Below, piece after piece: positions 19,817-30,647 of a stretch of 64,000 nt of DNA (position 1 is its first letter; each line of letters starts with the position of its first letter). The DNA lies in the NCBI RefSeq assembly GCF_005671395.1, contig NZ_CP040428.1, positions 4,216,001-4,280,000 on the forward strand, given 5' to 3'. Made by a program: the position numbers and the translations under genes. The stretch is from Jejubacter calystegiae. GTDB taxonomy: Bacteria > Pseudomonadota > Gammaproteobacteria > Enterobacterales > Enterobacteriaceae. The notes beneath the pieces are model-generated. The model was not told the DNA's origin, did no database searches, and saw only the letters and a list, made by a program, of their open reading frames with translations.

Positions 19817-20938
19817 TTAACGATTCGCGAGCAGCGCTTGTAGCTGGTCGCCGAACAGCCGTCCACGCCAGCCGCTGGCCAGTTCCGGTGCCAGAGTGGC
19901 CGGTTTCAGCTGCCAGTGGGCGTTCAGCAGTTGGTTAATCTGGCGACGCGATGCCAGCAGCTCAGGGCTCAGACCATGATTTTCCGCCACCTTCTGCACC
20001 AGCGCTTTAATCTCTTTGAAGATGCCGCGATAGCCCGGCATATCGACAAGATTCGCCAGCGGTGCCGGTAGCGCCGCTTCGGGCAGCGCTTTCGCCTCTT
20101 CCACCAGCCGGATCAGGGTTTTACCGTGAAAGCGGATTTCGCTGCCGGAAAGCCCCAGGCTGTCCAGCTCGCCCAGAGTTCCCGGCATATGGCGCGCCAC
20201 CTGCCACAGATGCTCTTCACGCACCACGAAATTGACCGCCATATCCCGCTCCCGGGCCTTGCGCAGGCGCCATGAGGCCAGCAGTCGCAGGCAGCCCAGC
20301 TGGCGGGTACGCAGTTGCCAGGCGTTACCGATATCGCGCCAGGCCTCATCGGGATCCAGCTGTTCACGGCGCCGGGTCGCCATCAGGCGACATTCGTCTT
20401 CCACCGCCGCCAGCCAGCCGGTCTGGTCGATCTCGTCCATCAGGCGACGGGCGATGGGCAACAGGTACCAGACGTCCGCCGCCGCATAGTCGAGCTGACG
20501 CTCCGTCAGGGGGCGCGCCAGCCAGTCGGTACGCGATTCGCTTTTATCCAGCACCACACCGCTGTACTTCTCGACCATGGTCGCAAAACCGCAGGAGAGT
20601 GGATGGCCCAAAAACGCCGCCAGCACCTGGGTGTCGATCATCGGCGTCGGCATCATATCGAACGCGTGCCAGAACACCTCCAGATCTTCGCTTCCCGCGT
20701 GCAGAAACTTGGTGACCTTTTCATCCTGCAACAGCGCCTTCATTGGCGCCCAGTCAGTAATGGTCAGGGGATCGATAAGCGATGTCTGTTCGCCATCGAA
20801 CAGCTGAATCAGCCCCAGGCGGGGCCAGTAGGTGCGGGTACGGACAAATTCAGTATCCAGCGCCACCATAGGAACAAGGCGCGCCTGCTGGCACACATCC
20901 GCCAGTTGCGCGTCCTGGGTAATCATCTGGTAATTCAA
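19817..20938 (-). CDS. rnd: Ribonuclease D
   Basis: 373 residues (E. coli 375). 3'-5' exonuclease acting on tRNA 3' ends. DEDD catalytic residues include Asp28 and Glu30 (LDTEF), the GSEDLEVF aspartate and YAAADVWYL; two HRDC domains follow (about 210-290 and 300-370). It starts with TTG at 20938, as in E. coli, where weak UUG initiation depends on an upstream U8 run; eight U residues are preserved here (20,965-20,972). Downstream of fadD on the same strand. Confidence 0.95.
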   Translation of the reverse strand: MNYQMITQDAQLADVCQQARLVPMVALDTEFVRTRTYWPRLGLIQLFDGEQTSLIDPLTITDWAPMKALLQDEKVTKFLHAGSEDLEVFWHAFDMMPTPMIDTQVLAAFLGHPLSCGFATMVEKYSGVVLDKSESRTDWLARPLTERQLDYAAADVWYLLPIARRLMDEIDQTGWLAAVEDECRLMATRRREQLDPDEAWRDIGNAWQLRTRQLGCLRLLASWRLRKARERDMAVNFVVREEHLWQVARHMPGTLGELDSLGLSGSEIRFHGKTLIRLVEEAKALPEAALPAPLANLVDMPGYRGIFKEIKALVQKVAENHGLSPELLASRRQINQLLNAHWQLKPATLAPELASGWRGRLFGDQLQALLANR

Positions 20939-20964
20939 ATTGTGTTCTCTTTCGGTTTGCGGCC

Positions 20965-20990
20965 AAAAAAAACGCCGGCTGACCGGCGTT
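20965..20990 (-). terminator. fadD terminator / U8 leader element of rnd
   Basis: Stem AACGCCGG/CCGGCGTT (20,971-20,990) followed by eight U residues, 27 bp before the rnd TTG. In E. coli the equivalent U8 tract is required for rnd translation, so this hairpin probably both ends fadD transcripts and belongs to the rnd leader. Confidence 0.8.
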
Positions 20991-21010
20991 CGGGCGACTG
21001 ACCTGTGAAT

Positions 21011-22696
21011 CTAGTCGCTATTGTTACTTGTATTACGCTCTGCGTCACGCAGTTCGCGTCGTAAAATTTTTCCGACGTTGGATTTCGGCAGGTCTTCGCG
21101 GAATTCAACCTGTTTCGGCACCTTGTAACCGGTAAGATTACGGCGGCAAAACGCGATCAGGGACTCTTCGGTCAGAGTATTGCTCTTACGCACCACAAAC
21201 AACTTCACCGCCTCGCCGCTGGTTTCTGAAGGCACCCCCACGGCAGCCACTTCCTGCACCGCTTCGTGCTGCATCACCACATCTTCTATCTCGTTGGGAT
21301 AGACGTTAAAACCCGAAACCAGAATCATATCCTTTTTGCGATCGACGATGCGCAGGAAGCCCTGTTCATCCATCACCGCGATATCGCCGCTGTGCAGCCA
21401 GCCATCGCGCAGGATCTCTTCCGTGGCCTGAGGCTGACCCCAATAGCCGGTCATCACCTGAGGGCCGCGAATGCACAGCTCGCCCGGTTCGCCCGGCGCG
21501 ACCTCGTTGTCCTCTTCGTCAACCAGCTTGACCTCGGTGGAGGGAATAGGCAGGCCGATACTACCGCTGTGATACGTAATATCATGCGGATTGACGCTCA
21601 CCAGCGGCGAGCACTCCGTCAGACCGTAGCCTTCCAGCAGATAACGTCCGGTAAGCTTTTCCCAGCGCTCCGCCACCACGTGCTGTACCGACATGCCGCC
21701 TCCGGCGGAAAGATGCAGATTCGAGAAGTCCAGCTTACAGAATTCGCTGTTATTCAGCAGCGCGTTAAACAGCGTATTCACCCCGGTAATGGCGGTAAAG
21801 CGGAACTTCGCCAGCTCTTTCACCATGCCGGGAATATCGCGCGGATTAGTGATCAGCAGGTTCTGGCCACCCAGATCGATAAACAGCAGGCAGTTCATGG
21901 TCAGGGCGAAGATATGGTAGAGCGGCAGCGCGGTCACCACTCGTTCGGTGTTGCTCATCAGCAGCGAACCGTAGGTCGCCTTTACCTGTTCCAGGTTAGC
22001 CAGCATATTGCGGTGGCTCAGCATCGCCCCCTTCGCCACGCCGGTGGTACCGCCGGTATACTGCAGAAAGGCTAAATCATCGCCGTTCAGTTCCGGCTTG
22101 ACGTACTGCATGCGATAACCGCGCTGAAGCGCGCTACGAAAGGAGATGGCGTCCGGCAGATGATATTTGGGCACCAGCCGTTTCACGTACTTCACCACGA
22201 AGTTGACCAGGGTGCCTTTGGCCGTGGAAAGCTGATCGCCCATGCGGGTCAGAATGACGTGACGTACCGGCGTGCGCGCCACCACCTTTTCCAGGGTGTG
22301 GGCAAAGTTCGATACAATTACAATGGCGCTGGCGCCGCTATCGTTAAGCTGGTGTTCCAGCTCGCGCGGCGTATAAAGAGGGTTCACATTGACGACCACC
22401 ATACCGGCGCGCAAAATACCGAACAGCGCCACCGGATACTGCAGCAGGTTGGGCATCATCAACGCCACCCGGTCCCCTTTTTTCAGCCCCAGTCCCTGTT
22501 GAAGCCAGGCTGCAAAGGCGCGGCTGCGCTCTTCCAGCTTGCGGAAGGTCATGACCTCCCCCATGTTCACAAACGCGGGACGATCCGCATATTTGGTGGT
22601 GGCATGTTCAAACAGCTCCACCAGCGACAGATAGCGATCGGGATTGATATCCGCCGGGACATCCGCCGGATAGCGCTTAAGCCAGACCTTGTTCAA
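21011..22696 (-). CDS. fadD: Long-chain fatty acyl-CoA synthetase
   Basis: 561 residues when started at TTG 22696 (AGAGGTGAATCC ahead), exactly the E. coli length and start codon; the longer frame to 22729 is unsupported. ATP/AMP motif [12 protein letters not shown] (about 213-224) and the fatty-acid signature [17 protein letters not shown] (about 430). Inner-membrane-associated enzyme activating imported fatty acids for beta-oxidation. Two FadR-like sites upstream. Confidence 0.97.
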   Translation of the reverse strand: MNKVWLKRYPADVPADINPDRYLSLVELFEHATTKYADRPAFVNMGEVMTFRKLEERSRAFAAWLQQGLGLKKGDRVALMMPNLLQYPVALFGILRAGMVVVNVNPLYTPRELEHQLNDSGASAIVIVSNFAHTLEKVVARTPVRHVILTRMGDQLSTAKGTLVNFVVKYVKRLVPKYHLPDAISFRSALQRGYRMQYVKPELNGDDLAFLQYTGGTTGVAKGAMLSHRNMLANLEQVKATYGSLLMSNTERVVTALPLYHIFALTMNCLLFIDLGGQNLLITNPRDIPGMVKELAKFRFTAITGVNTLFNALLNNSEFCKLDFSNLHLSAGGGMSVQHVVAERWEKLTGRYLLEGYGLTECSPLVSVNPHDITYHSGSIGLPIPSTEVKLVDEEDNEVAPGEPGELCIRGPQVMTGYWGQPQATEEILRDGWLHSGDIAVMDEQGFLRIVDRKKDMILVSGFNVYPNEIEDVVMQHEAVQEVAAVGVPSETSGEAVKLFVVRKSNTLTEESLIAFCRRNLTGYKVPKQVEFREDLPKSNVGKILRRELRDAERNTSNNSD

Positions 22697-22733
22697 GGAT
22701 TCACCTCTGAATTTATTATTCATCGTCATCGCA

Positions 22734-22750
22734 ACCTGGTCTCATAACGC
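22734..22750 (-). promoter_or_regulatory. Candidate FadR site 1 before fadD
   Basis: On the plus strand ACCTGGTC matches the first half of the FadR consensus AnCTGGTCnGACnnGTT fully; the second half is poor. It lies 38 bp before the fadD start. Confidence 0.45.
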
Positions 22751-22767
22751 CCCATTAACATAATATT

Positions 22768-22784
22768 AACTCAGCGTACCAGTT
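22768..22784 (-). promoter_or_regulatory. Candidate FadR site 2 before fadD
   Basis: Minus-strand AACTGGTACGCTGAGTT matches 10 of 13 defined positions of the FadR consensus, including ACTGGT and the terminal GTT. Two FadR operators are known before E. coli fadD. Confidence 0.6.
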
Positions 22785-22853
22785 TATTTATTAGCCGGAT
22801 TAAAGGTTGCGAAGCACATCACTAAATTTCTCTATCCGTCCTGGATATAAAGA

Positions 22854-22874
22854 AACAGCGGCCAGGCCGCTGTT
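22854..22874 (-). terminator. Terminator of yeaY
   Basis: Perfect stem AACAGCGGCC/GGCCGCTGTT with a one-base loop centre, then a T-rich tail on the minus strand. Confidence 0.7.
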
Positions 22875-22897
22875 AAATATTTCTAAAAATCAAAAGA

Positions 22898-23476
22898 TTA
22901 TTCAGTCACGACGCTTTGAACCTGAGCCGGCATGGGGCTGTACCAGCCTCCCCATGGCCCATAGCGCCAGGGACCCGGCCCCCACATCCAGGGATCAATC
23001 GGCTGAGGCGGCATCACCACCTGCTGGGTCACGCGCCAGCGCTTAAAGCCGTTAACCTGTACGATCAGGTAGTTATAGGGGGTTTTGCCGATGGTTCCCT
23101 TTTCAGTGCCGGTGATGGGGCCCACCACGGTCACCAGACGATTACGGAAATCCACCGGGTCGAGGAACTGATTAACATCGGCGTAGATACGCCCGACCGA
23201 GGCGGCACCCAGCACCGGGGCGGCGCTGGCATCCAGAGGTACGGTGGCGATCTCCAGCCGGGTGCTGCCCTGCAGATTCTTCACATCCACCACCCGGCCG
23301 CCGAAGCGCGCCTCCTGGCCGACGTAAAGCTGCGGGGCATTCATCACCCTGATGAGATCCTGCTGAGGCGTGGGGCTGGTGCCACGAATGGCCTCCGGTA
23401 CACTAATGCAGCCGCTCAGCGTCAGCGCCAGTAATGGCGCTACGAGCCAGCGTCCTGTAGAGAATCGACCCGCCAT
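22898..23476 (-). CDS. yeaY: Slp-family outer-membrane lipoprotein YeaY
   Basis: 192 residues (E. coli 193). Signal peptide with lipobox LTLSGC, then the conserved [12 protein letters not shown]-type segment and [11 protein letters not shown] of the Slp family. The C-terminus is rich in proline, tryptophan and glycine. E. coli yeaY is induced by sigma-E. It follows tsaB on the same strand (57 bp), as in E. coli. Function unknown. Confidence 0.93.
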   Translation of the reverse strand: MAGRFSTGRWLVAPLLALTLSGCISVPEAIRGTSPTPQQDLIRVMNAPQLYVGQEARFGGRVVDVKNLQGSTRLEIATVPLDASAAPVLGAASVGRIYADVNQFLDPVDFRNRLVTVVGPITGTEKGTIGKTPYNYLIVQVNGFKRWRVTQQVVMPPQPIDPWMWGPGPWRYGPWGGWYSPMPAQVQSVVTE

Positions 23477-23533
23477 AATAGACTCCTTTCCGCGACCGCA
23501 ACGCGCGCGGTAGATAACGTTAATCTGGCAGAG

Positions 23534-24229
23534 TCAGCCTCTGCCAGGCAGTTTTTTCCAGGCCACTTCGTTTCGCAGATAGACTGGCTCGGCCTGCTCG
23601 ACCGGCACGGTTTTCCCCTGGTCGATACACCACTGCGCCAGCGGCAGCATGTCGCGCGCTTCCGGCAGTGTCACCTCGCCATCTTTCAGCGTCAGTTGGC
23701 TATCGGCGCCCATTTCCGGCCAGGCCTGCCAGCCAGTACCGACGGTGGCCCATTCGCCATCAAGCTGCGCCATACGCTCACAGGCGGCTTCGGGCTTGAG
23801 TACCGCTTCGCTCTCTTCACCGTGCCACACCCCCTGCTCATCGCGCTGGTACTCTGCCCAGTATACCTCACCCATGCGGGCATCGATGGCCGCCAGCACC
23901 CGGGTCGCTCCGGTACGCCGCCAGGCGCCTTCCGCCATAGTCGCCAGCGTCGAGACGCCCGCCATCGGCAGCTCTGCGCCCAACGCCAGTCCCTGGGCAA
24001 TGCCGATACCGATACGTACGCCGGTGAAGCTACCCGGGCCACGCCCAAAGGCCAGTGCATCCAGTTCAGACAAAGAAATGCCGCCCTGGTTCAGGATATC
24101 GCGCACCATAGGCAAAATACGCTGGGTGTGTTCGCGCGGGCAAAGTTCGAAGTGGTTCAACACCTGGCCGTCTAGCCAGAGTGCGACGGAACAGGCTTCG
24201 GTGGCAGTATCAATGGCGAGGATTCGCAT
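23534..24229 (-). CDS. tsaB: tRNA threonylcarbamoyladenosine biosynthesis protein TsaB
   Basis: 231 residues, same as E. coli (YeaZ). ASKHA-fold partner of TsaD in making t6A37 of ANN-reading tRNAs; essential in E. coli. N-terminal [15 protein letters not shown] and [15 protein letters not shown] motifs are diagnostic. Lies between yoaA and yeaY on one strand. Confidence 0.96.
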   Translation of the reverse strand: MRILAIDTATEACSVALWLDGQVLNHFELCPREHTQRILPMVRDILNQGGISLSELDALAFGRGPGSFTGVRIGIGIAQGLALGAELPMAGVSTLATMAEGAWRRTGATRVLAAIDARMGEVYWAEYQRDEQGVWHGEESEAVLKPEAACERMAQLDGEWATVGTGWQAWPEMGADSQLTLKDGEVTLPEARDMLPLAQWCIDQGKTVPVEQAEPVYLRNEVAWKKLPGRG

Positions 24230-24287
24230 GGTTCAGTCAACCCCGGTGGATAAAAACGGCGCGCATCATACCACAGCCGGGCGCGAA

Positions 24288-26198
24288 TTACTGCGCCGCG
24301 CTGTCGGTCAGGAAGGCGACTGCCCGCTTTATATCCCGGGTGCGCGGCGCCGGTGGCAAACTGTTCAGGAATACCTCACCGTAAGGGCGCATGACCAGGC
24401 GACTGTCGCAAATCACCAGCACCCCGCGATCGTCGACGTCGCGAATCAGACGCCCTACTCCCTGTTTCAGGGCGATGACCGCTTCCGGCAACTGCACGTC
24501 GTTAAAGGGATCGGCGCCGCGCAGACGGCAGTCTTCCATGCGCGCCTTTAACAACGGATCGTCCGGCGCGGTGAACGGCAGTTTATCGATAATCACCAAA
24601 GACAACGCATCGCCGCGCACGTCCACCCCTTCCCAGAAGCTGCTGGTCGCGACCAGCAGGGCGTTACCCGCTTCGATAAACTGGCTCAATAGCTGCCCCT
24701 TGCCGGTTTCGCCCTGGAGTAACACTGGCAGGGTCATGGTGGCGCGAAACTCCGCCGCCAGCTCGCGCATCATGGCGTGAGAGGTACACAGCATAAAACA
24801 GCGCCCGTTATTGGCTTCGATCATCGGGCGCAGCATCTGCGCCAGACGACGCGCCGCGCCGGGCTGGCGGGCTTCAGGAAGGCCACGCGGCACGCAGAGT
24901 AGCGCCTGGCTGGCATAGTCGAAGGGGCTCGGCAGCAGTAACGTTTGGGCATCGTCAATGCCAAGGCGGCCGGTAAAATGGCCGAGATCGTCATTCACCG
25001 ACAGGGTTGCCGAAGTGAAGATCCAGCTACCGGGCTTCTGGCCAATCACCTCTTTAAACTTCTCTGCCACCGTCAGGGGGGTGAGCGCCAGAGTAAAGTG
25101 GCGCGAGTTGCACTCATACCAGTAGCTGTAACCGGGCTGATTGACCTCTTTCAGACGTTGCAGCCGGGCGCGATAAAGGGTGGCGCGCTCAAAAGCGGCG
25201 TCCAGCAGCGCCGAACGGCCAAGCGCCAGTTTCGCTACGTCGTAACAGAGCTCCAGCGCATCGTCGAGCAGCAGCAACGCCCGCTGGATGCTGGCATCCG
25301 CCAGCAATTCGCGCAGATTGCCGCGGTAGCCAGGTTCACCCAGTTGCAGGCGGAAATCCTGCGCGCTCTGAGCCAGGCGGTCGGCGCACTTCTGCAACTG
25401 GCGGGTATCTTTGAGTTCGGTCCGGTAGGCGATATTGATATCCCGGGCCAGATCCAGCAGCTGACGGCTGGACAGCGACTGACCAAAATACTGGCTGGCG
25501 ATATCGGGGATCTGATGCGCTTCATCGAAGATCATCACCTCGGCTTCCGGAATCAGTTCAGCAAAGCCGCTCTCTTTCACCACCATATCGGCCAGGAACA
25601 GATGGTGATTCACCACCACCACATCGGCCTCCATGGCTTTTTTACGCGCTTTTACTACAAAACACTCTTTATAGAGCGGGCAGTCGCTACCCAGGCAGTT
25701 ATCATTGGTGCTGGTCACCAACGGCCAGACCGCAGAGTCTTCCGGTACGCCCGCACAGCTGCTGACATCTCCATCGAGGGTTTCGGTCGCCCAGCTGCGC
25801 AGCTTAACCACCTCGCTCAGCACCTGAACCGGCAGATCGCCACCGGCCATCGACTGCTGCTCCAGACGTTCCAGACACAGGTAGTTGGATCGTCCCTTAA
25901 GCAACGCAATCTGGCCTTTATAGTCCAGCGCTTTTTTGACGGTGGGCAGATCGCGGCTATAGAGCTGATCCTGCAAGGCTTTGGAACCGGTGGAGATAAT
26001 CACCTGCTTACCGCTGCGCAACGCAGGCAGAAGGTAACCATAGGTTTTACCGGTACCGGTCCCCGCCTCAACCACCAGTTGCTCGCCCTGTTCGATAGCC
26101 TTACTCACCGCCTGCGCCATCTGGCGCTGCGGCTCGCGCGGTTTAAAGCCGGGTATCGCTTTGGCAAGCTGCCCGTCAACTGCAAAATCGTCCGTCAC
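24288..26198 (-). CDS. yoaA: XPD/DinG-family helicase YoaA
   Basis: 636 residues from the GTG at 26198, matching E. coli; an ATG three codons earlier is only 2 nt from its GGGGAT. SF2 Fe-S helicase: Walker A EAGTGTGKT (about 46-54), Fe-S cysteines in YLCLER, SSCAG, DNCLGSDC and KECF, box MIFDEAHQ, and the C-terminal QGVGRLIRD motif VI. Known to act with the chi subunit HolC in repair of stalled forks. Confidence 0.95.
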   Translation of the reverse strand: MTDDFAVDGQLAKAIPGFKPREPQRQMAQAVSKAIEQGEQLVVEAGTGTGKTYGYLLPALRSGKQVIISTGSKALQDQLYSRDLPTVKKALDYKGQIALLKGRSNYLCLERLEQQSMAGGDLPVQVLSEVVKLRSWATETLDGDVSSCAGVPEDSAVWPLVTSTNDNCLGSDCPLYKECFVVKARKKAMEADVVVVNHHLFLADMVVKESGFAELIPEAEVMIFDEAHQIPDIASQYFGQSLSSRQLLDLARDINIAYRTELKDTRQLQKCADRLAQSAQDFRLQLGEPGYRGNLRELLADASIQRALLLLDDALELCYDVAKLALGRSALLDAAFERATLYRARLQRLKEVNQPGYSYWYECNSRHFTLALTPLTVAEKFKEVIGQKPGSWIFTSATLSVNDDLGHFTGRLGIDDAQTLLLPSPFDYASQALLCVPRGLPEARQPGAARRLAQMLRPMIEANNGRCFMLCTSHAMMRELAAEFRATMTLPVLLQGETGKGQLLSQFIEAGNALLVATSSFWEGVDVRGDALSLVIIDKLPFTAPDDPLLKARMEDCRLRGADPFNDVQLPEAVIALKQGVGRLIRDVDDRGVLVICDSRLVMRPYGEVFLNSLPPAPRTRDIKRAVAFLTDSAAQ

Positions 26199-26338
26199 GC
26201 TACCCATATCCCCATGTATAAATTGCCAGTGATTATGTCAGGGCCAGGCCGACAACACCAGCAAAGAGGTAGCGGCCTGAGCGCGAATATGGCAGGCTCA
26301 GCGTTTTCAAACCGATGTGACCTAAGGATAACAAGACC

Positions 26339-26686
26339 ATGACCATCAAGCGCATAGACACCGACCCCCGTATGTCCGACGCGGTGATCCATAACAACAC
26401 GCTTTATTACACCGGGGTACCGAGAAACCTGAGTGCCGGTGCTTATGAGCAGACGCTGGATACTCTGGCGCAGGTAGAAGAGATGTTGAACGCTCAGGGC
26501 AGTAATAAAAGCAAAGTGCTCGACGCCACCATTATTCTGGCGGATGGCGCCGATTTCGCCGAGATGAACCGCGCCTGGGATAGCTGGGTGGATCCCGAGC
26601 ATACTCCGGTACGCTGCACCATTCAGGCGACGCTGATGAAAGCCGAATACCGGGTGGAAATTAAGATTATTGCGGCTGTGGACTGA
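26339..26686 (+). CDS. yoaB: RidA-family protein YoaB
   Basis: 115 residues (E. coli 114). YjgF/YER057c/UK114 fold with DATIILADGADFAEMN and the conserved arginine in PVRCTIQA. Relatives hydrolyse reactive enamines/imines; this subfamily is uncharacterised. TAAGGATAA precedes the start. Divergent from yoaA. Confidence 0.92.
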   Translation: MTIKRIDTDPRMSDAVIHNNTLYYTGVPRNLSAGAYEQTLDTLAQVEEMLNAQGSNKSKVLDATIILADGADFAEMNRAWDSWVDPEHTPVRCTIQATLMKAEYRVEIKIIAAVD

Positions 26687-26703
26687 GGGCGATCAGAGGA
26701 GGA

Positions 26704-26889
26704 CTACTCCTCCTCATCCTCATCCTCAAACCGCGCAGCCACACGGCCCCCGGTGTGAGTTGCGCGGATCTCCTGCGCCACTCTGGCGATGGCTTCGCCG
26801 CTGCTGACGCCCTCAGCCATCAACGCCTGAATTCGCTCAACGGCCTGCTGCTGCTGTTCGTGAGTCAGGGAAGGAAGACCTGTAAACAT
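26704..26889 (-). CDS. yoaH: UPF0181 small protein YoaH
   Basis: 61 residues (E. coli 59), [21 protein letters not shown] then an acidic tail of D and E. Strong GAGGAG ribosome site. Conserved, function unknown. Convergent with yoaB and divergent from pabB, as in E. coli. Confidence 0.92.
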   Translation of the reverse strand: MFTGLPSLTHEQQQQAVERIQALMAEGVSSGEAIARVAQEIRATHTGGRVAARFEDEDEEE

Positions 26890-27006
26890 ATTCGACTCCT
26901 CGTTTTTAAGGTGGCTATTATCCCACGCCCTTACGACAGATGCCAGAACCCCCGGCTTGTGGCATCCTGAGCGCCTGATGTTTCTGTTTTAGAGTGACCA
27001 CCGACC

Positions 27007-28386
27007 ATGCCACAACCGCACACCCCGCCGCCACAGTGTCTGACGCTCCCCTGGTGCGAGGACGCCGCCAGCCACTATTTCGCACCGCTTAATGCCCTTC
27101 CCTGGGCCATGCTGCTGCACTCCGGCCATGCCGAACATCCGGATAACCGCTTCGATATTCTGACTGCCGCCCCCATTGCGACCCTGACCACTCACGGGGC
27201 CGAAACGGTAATTGCCCAAAGGGGGAAAGCCCCGCAGGTCAGCCATGAAGACCCGCTGGCCCTGCTGCGTGGCGTGCTGGAACAGAGTGGCCTTCAGCCT
27301 TCTCAGGAATGCTGCCTGCCCTTTCAGGGGGGCGCTCTGGGGCTGTTTGGCTACGATCTGGGTCGCCGGTTCGAAAAACTACCCAGCCAGGCTCAGGCGG
27401 ATATCACTACTGCGGATATGGCGGTGGGTATCTACGACTGGGCGTTGATAGTCGATCATCATCGCCAGTACATTACGCTTATCGACCATCAGGATCCGGC
27501 GGCACGTCTGCGCTGGCTGGAGGCGCAGCGCCATACGCCAGGCCCCCCTTTCCGGCTCACCTCCCACTGGCAATCCAATATGAGCCGCGATGAGTATGGC
27601 CATAAGTTTCGTCAGATTCAGGACTGGATCCGCAGCGGCGACTGTTATCAGGTCAATCTGGCCCAGCGCTTTAGCGCCACTTATGAAGGGGACGAATGGC
27701 AGGCCTTTTGCGCGCTCAATAGCGATAACCGGGCGCCGTTCAGCGCCTTTATTCGCACCGACGAAGGCGCCATTCTCAGCCTGTCGCCGGAGCGCTTTAT
27801 TCATCTGGCCGAAGGACGTATCCAGACCCGCCCCATCAAGGGCACCCTGCCCCGGCTGGCGGATCCTGACCAGGACGCCCGTCAGGCCCGACGTTTGCAG
27901 GAATCTCCCAAGGATCGGGCCGAAAATCTGATGATTGTCGATCTGCTGCGTAACGATATTGGGCGGGTCGCGGTGCCCGGCAGCGTTCGGGTGCCGGAGC
28001 TGTTCGTGGTGGAACCCTTCCCCGCGGTACACCATCTGGTCAGCACCATTACCGCCGAACTGCCCGCCAGCCTGCATGCCACCGATCTGCTGCGTGCCGC
28101 CTTTCCCGGCGGTTCCATCACCGGCGCCCCCAAAATTCGGGCCATGGAGATTATCGAAGAGCTGGAGCCCCAGCGCCGTAACGCCTGGTGCGGCAGCATT
28201 GGCTACCTGAGTTTCTGCGGGCGGATGGATACCAGTATCACCATCCGTACCCTGACCGCCACGGGCGGCAAACTCTACGTTTCAGCCGGCGGCGGTATCG
28301 TGGCCGACAGCGACGAAGAGGCGGAATATCAGGAAACTTTTGCTAAAGTTAACCGCATTCTGCGTTTGACGGGAACCACAGCATGA
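27007..28386 (+). CDS. pabB: Aminodeoxychorismate synthase component I
   Basis: 459 residues (E. coli 453). With PabA it converts chorismate and glutamine to 4-amino-4-deoxychorismate for folate. The chorismate-binding domain shows [21 protein letters not shown] (PIKGT lysine), [10 protein letters not shown] and [20 protein letters not shown]. Its stop overlaps the nudL start by 4 bp (ATGA), so translation is coupled. Confidence 0.96.
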   Translation: MPQPHTPPPQCLTLPWCEDAASHYFAPLNALPWAMLLHSGHAEHPDNRFDILTAAPIATLTTHGAETVIAQRGKAPQVSHEDPLALLRGVLEQSGLQPSQECCLPFQGGALGLFGYDLGRRFEKLPSQAQADITTADMAVGIYDWALIVDHHRQYITLIDHQDPAARLRWLEAQRHTPGPPFRLTSHWQSNMSRDEYGHKFRQIQDWIRSGDCYQVNLAQRFSATYEGDEWQAFCALNSDNRAPFSAFIRTDEGAILSLSPERFIHLAEGRIQTRPIKGTLPRLADPDQDARQARRLQESPKDRAENLMIVDLLRNDIGRVAVPGSVRVPELFVVEPFPAVHHLVSTITAELPASLHATDLLRAAFPGGSITGAPKIRAMEIIEELEPQRRNAWCGSIGYLSFCGRMDTSITIRTLTATGGKLYVSAGGGIVADSDEEAEYQETFAKVNRILRLTGTTA

Positions 28387-28958
28387 TCCACAACGAGCTT
28401 ACGATCGACGATTTTCTCTCCCGCTTTCAGATGCTGCGCCCCCGCTCACGCACGCCGACCCGCAACCTGCGCCAGGCGGCGGTACTGATCCCCATCGTAC
28501 GCCGTCCGACGCCGGGGCTGCTGCTAACCCAGCGCTCCCCACGGTTGCGCAAGCACGCCGGACAGGTGGCTTTTCCCGGCGGCGCCGTGGATGCCAGCGA
28601 CGCATCACTGGTCGATGCCGCCCTGCGCGAGGCCCGGGAAGAAGTTGGTATTCCTTCTCAACGGGTTGAAATCGTCGGCGTACTGCCAGCAGTGGATAGC
28701 GTCAGCGGTTTCCAGGTAACGCCAGTAGTGGGGATTATCCCGCCGGATCTGCATTATCACGCCTGCGAAGATGAAGTCGCTTCGGTGTTTGAGATGCCGC
28801 TTCAGGAGGCTCTGCGACTCGGGCGCTATCATCCGCTGGACATCAAACGTCGCGACGGCGACCGCCGGGTCTGGCTCTCCTGGTATCAGCACTACATGGT
28901 CTGGGGCATGACCGCAGGCATCATTCGTGAGCTGGCTCTACAAATTGGCATTCGCTAA
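28383..28958 (+). CDS. nudL: Nudix CoA pyrophosphatase NudL (YeaB)
   Basis: 191 residues (E. coli 192). Full Nudix box [25 protein letters not shown] around residues 62-84, preceded by the [20 protein letters not shown] motif of coenzyme A pyrophosphatases. Overlaps pabB by 4 bp in a two-gene operon. Confidence 0.94.
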   Translation: MIHNELTIDDFLSRFQMLRPRSRTPTRNLRQAAVLIPIVRRPTPGLLLTQRSPRLRKHAGQVAFPGGAVDASDASLVDAALREAREEVGIPSQRVEIVGVLPAVDSVSGFQVTPVVGIIPPDLHYHACEDEVASVFEMPLQEALRLGRYHPLDIKRRDGDRRVWLSWYQHYMVWGMTAGIIRELALQIGIR

Positions 28959-29163
28959 GACGCTATACTTTAATTCTGAGTAACCACCCTTATTTAGAGA
29001 ATTATTCCAGGCGGCAGGCAGTTGAGAATTAGAGATTTTCACGCCCGGGATTAGTTTAATTCATGCGAATAGTTTTTCCCGGCGGACCCGGGATCCCCGT
29101 ACACTAGCCGCAGTTTATAGACCTTCGGAGCCGATGACGGCTCCCCTGGCCAGGAGTTTCAGC

Positions 29164-30528
29164 GTGATTAGCGTATTTGATATGTTCAAGGTCGGCATCG
29201 GCCCTTCCAGTTCTCACACCGTAGGCCCCATGAAGGCCGGCAAGCTGTTTGTTGATGAGCTTATCGAACAGGGGCTGCTGGATAGCGTCACCCGCATTGC
29301 GGTGGACGTTTACGGCTCCCTCGCCCTGACCGGTAAGGGTCACCATACCGATATCGCCATTATTATGGGGCTGGCGGGCAACCAGCCGAACGATGTGGAT
29401 ATCGACGCTATTCCCGGATTTATCCGCGATGTCGAAACCCGTGGCCGTCTGCCGCTGGCTCAGGGGCGACACGAAGTGGATTTCCCCCAGGATAACGGGA
29501 TGCGCTTTCACAGCGAAAACCTGCCCCTGCATGAAAACGGTCTGCGCATTCACGCCTTTGACGGCGAGCGCGAAATCTATGCCCGTACCTGGTACTCCAT
29601 CGGCGGTGGTTTTATCGTTGATGCAGAAAACTTCGGTAAGAGCGTGCTTGACGAAGTGGAGGTCCCCTGGCCCTATCATTCGGCCAAAGAGCTGCTGGCC
29701 CACTGCAAAGAGAGCGGCTACTCCCTTTCCGGTCTGGTGCTACAGAACGAACTGGCGCTGCACAGCCGTCAGGAGATCGATGACTATTTCGCCGATGTCT
29801 GGCAGACCATGCGCGCCTGTATCGATCGCGGTCTCAGCACCGAAGGCGTGCTGCCCGGGCCGCTGCGGGTACCGCGCCGTGCTGCGGCGCTGCGCCGGAT
29901 GCTGGTCTCCAGCGATAAGCTGAGCCGCGACCCGATGAACGTGGTGGACTGGGTTAATATGTTCGCCCTGGCAGTGAACGAAGAGAACGCCGCCGGTGGT
30001 CGCGTGGTCACGGCGCCGACTAACGGCGCCTGCGGTATCGTGCCTGCGGTACTCTCTTACTATGACCACTTTATCGAGCCGGTCACTCCCGATATCTGGC
30101 TACGCTACTTCCTGGCCGCCGGAGCCGTCGGCATTCTCTACAAGATGAACGCCTCGATCTCTGGCGCCGAAGTGGGCTGTCAGGGGGAAGTGGGCGTGGC
30201 CTGTTCCATGGCCGCCGCCGGTCTGGCCGAGCTGCTGGGCGGTAGCCCGGAGCAGGTGTGCGTAGCCGCGGAAATCGGAATGGAGCATAACCTGGGCCTC
30301 ACCTGCGATCCGGTGGCGGGCCAGGTACAGGTGCCCTGCATCGAGCGTAACGCTATCGCCTCAGTAAAAGCCATCAACGCCTCGCGCATGGCGCTGCGTC
30401 GCACCAGCGAGCCGCGAGTATCGCTGGATAAGGTTATCGAAACCATGTATGAAACCGGAAAGGATATGAACGCCAAATACCGTGAAACCTCACGCGGCGG
30501 TCTGGCGATTAAGGTTCAGTGCGACTGA
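29164..30528 (+). CDS. sdaA: L-serine dehydratase 1
   Basis: 454 residues from the GTG at 29164 (CAGGAG 8 bp ahead), equal to E. coli SdaA. Fe-S enzyme deaminating L-serine to pyruvate. Beta domain with [11 protein letters not shown]; cluster cysteines in [28 protein letters not shown] and LTCDPVAG. Alone downstream of nudL, closed by a terminator. Confidence 0.97.
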   Translation: MISVFDMFKVGIGPSSSHTVGPMKAGKLFVDELIEQGLLDSVTRIAVDVYGSLALTGKGHHTDIAIIMGLAGNQPNDVDIDAIPGFIRDVETRGRLPLAQGRHEVDFPQDNGMRFHSENLPLHENGLRIHAFDGEREIYARTWYSIGGGFIVDAENFGKSVLDEVEVPWPYHSAKELLAHCKESGYSLSGLVLQNELALHSRQEIDDYFADVWQTMRACIDRGLSTEGVLPGPLRVPRRAAALRRMLVSSDKLSRDPMNVVDWVNMFALAVNEENAAGGRVVTAPTNGACGIVPAVLSYYDHFIEPVTPDIWLRYFLAAGAVGILYKMNASISGAEVGCQGEVGVACSMAAAGLAELLGGSPEQVCVAAEIGMEHNLGLTCDPVAGQVQVPCIERNAIASVKAINASRMALRRTSEPRVSLDKVIETMYETGKDMNAKYRETSRGGLAIKVQCD

Positions 30529-30546
30529 TATTCCGCTGAATACGAT

Positions 30547-30574
30547 AACGCCTGTCTAATCAGCAGGCGTTTTT
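30547..30574 (+). terminator. Terminator of sdaA
   Basis: Stem ACGCCTG/CAGGCGT with a 9-nt loop and five T residues. Confidence 0.85.
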
Positions 30575-30647
30575 GTATTCTATGGATTTCAGCCATTTAC
30601 AGGTTTTATCAGCCTGAACCACAGAAAGCTAAATGCCGTCCAGATAC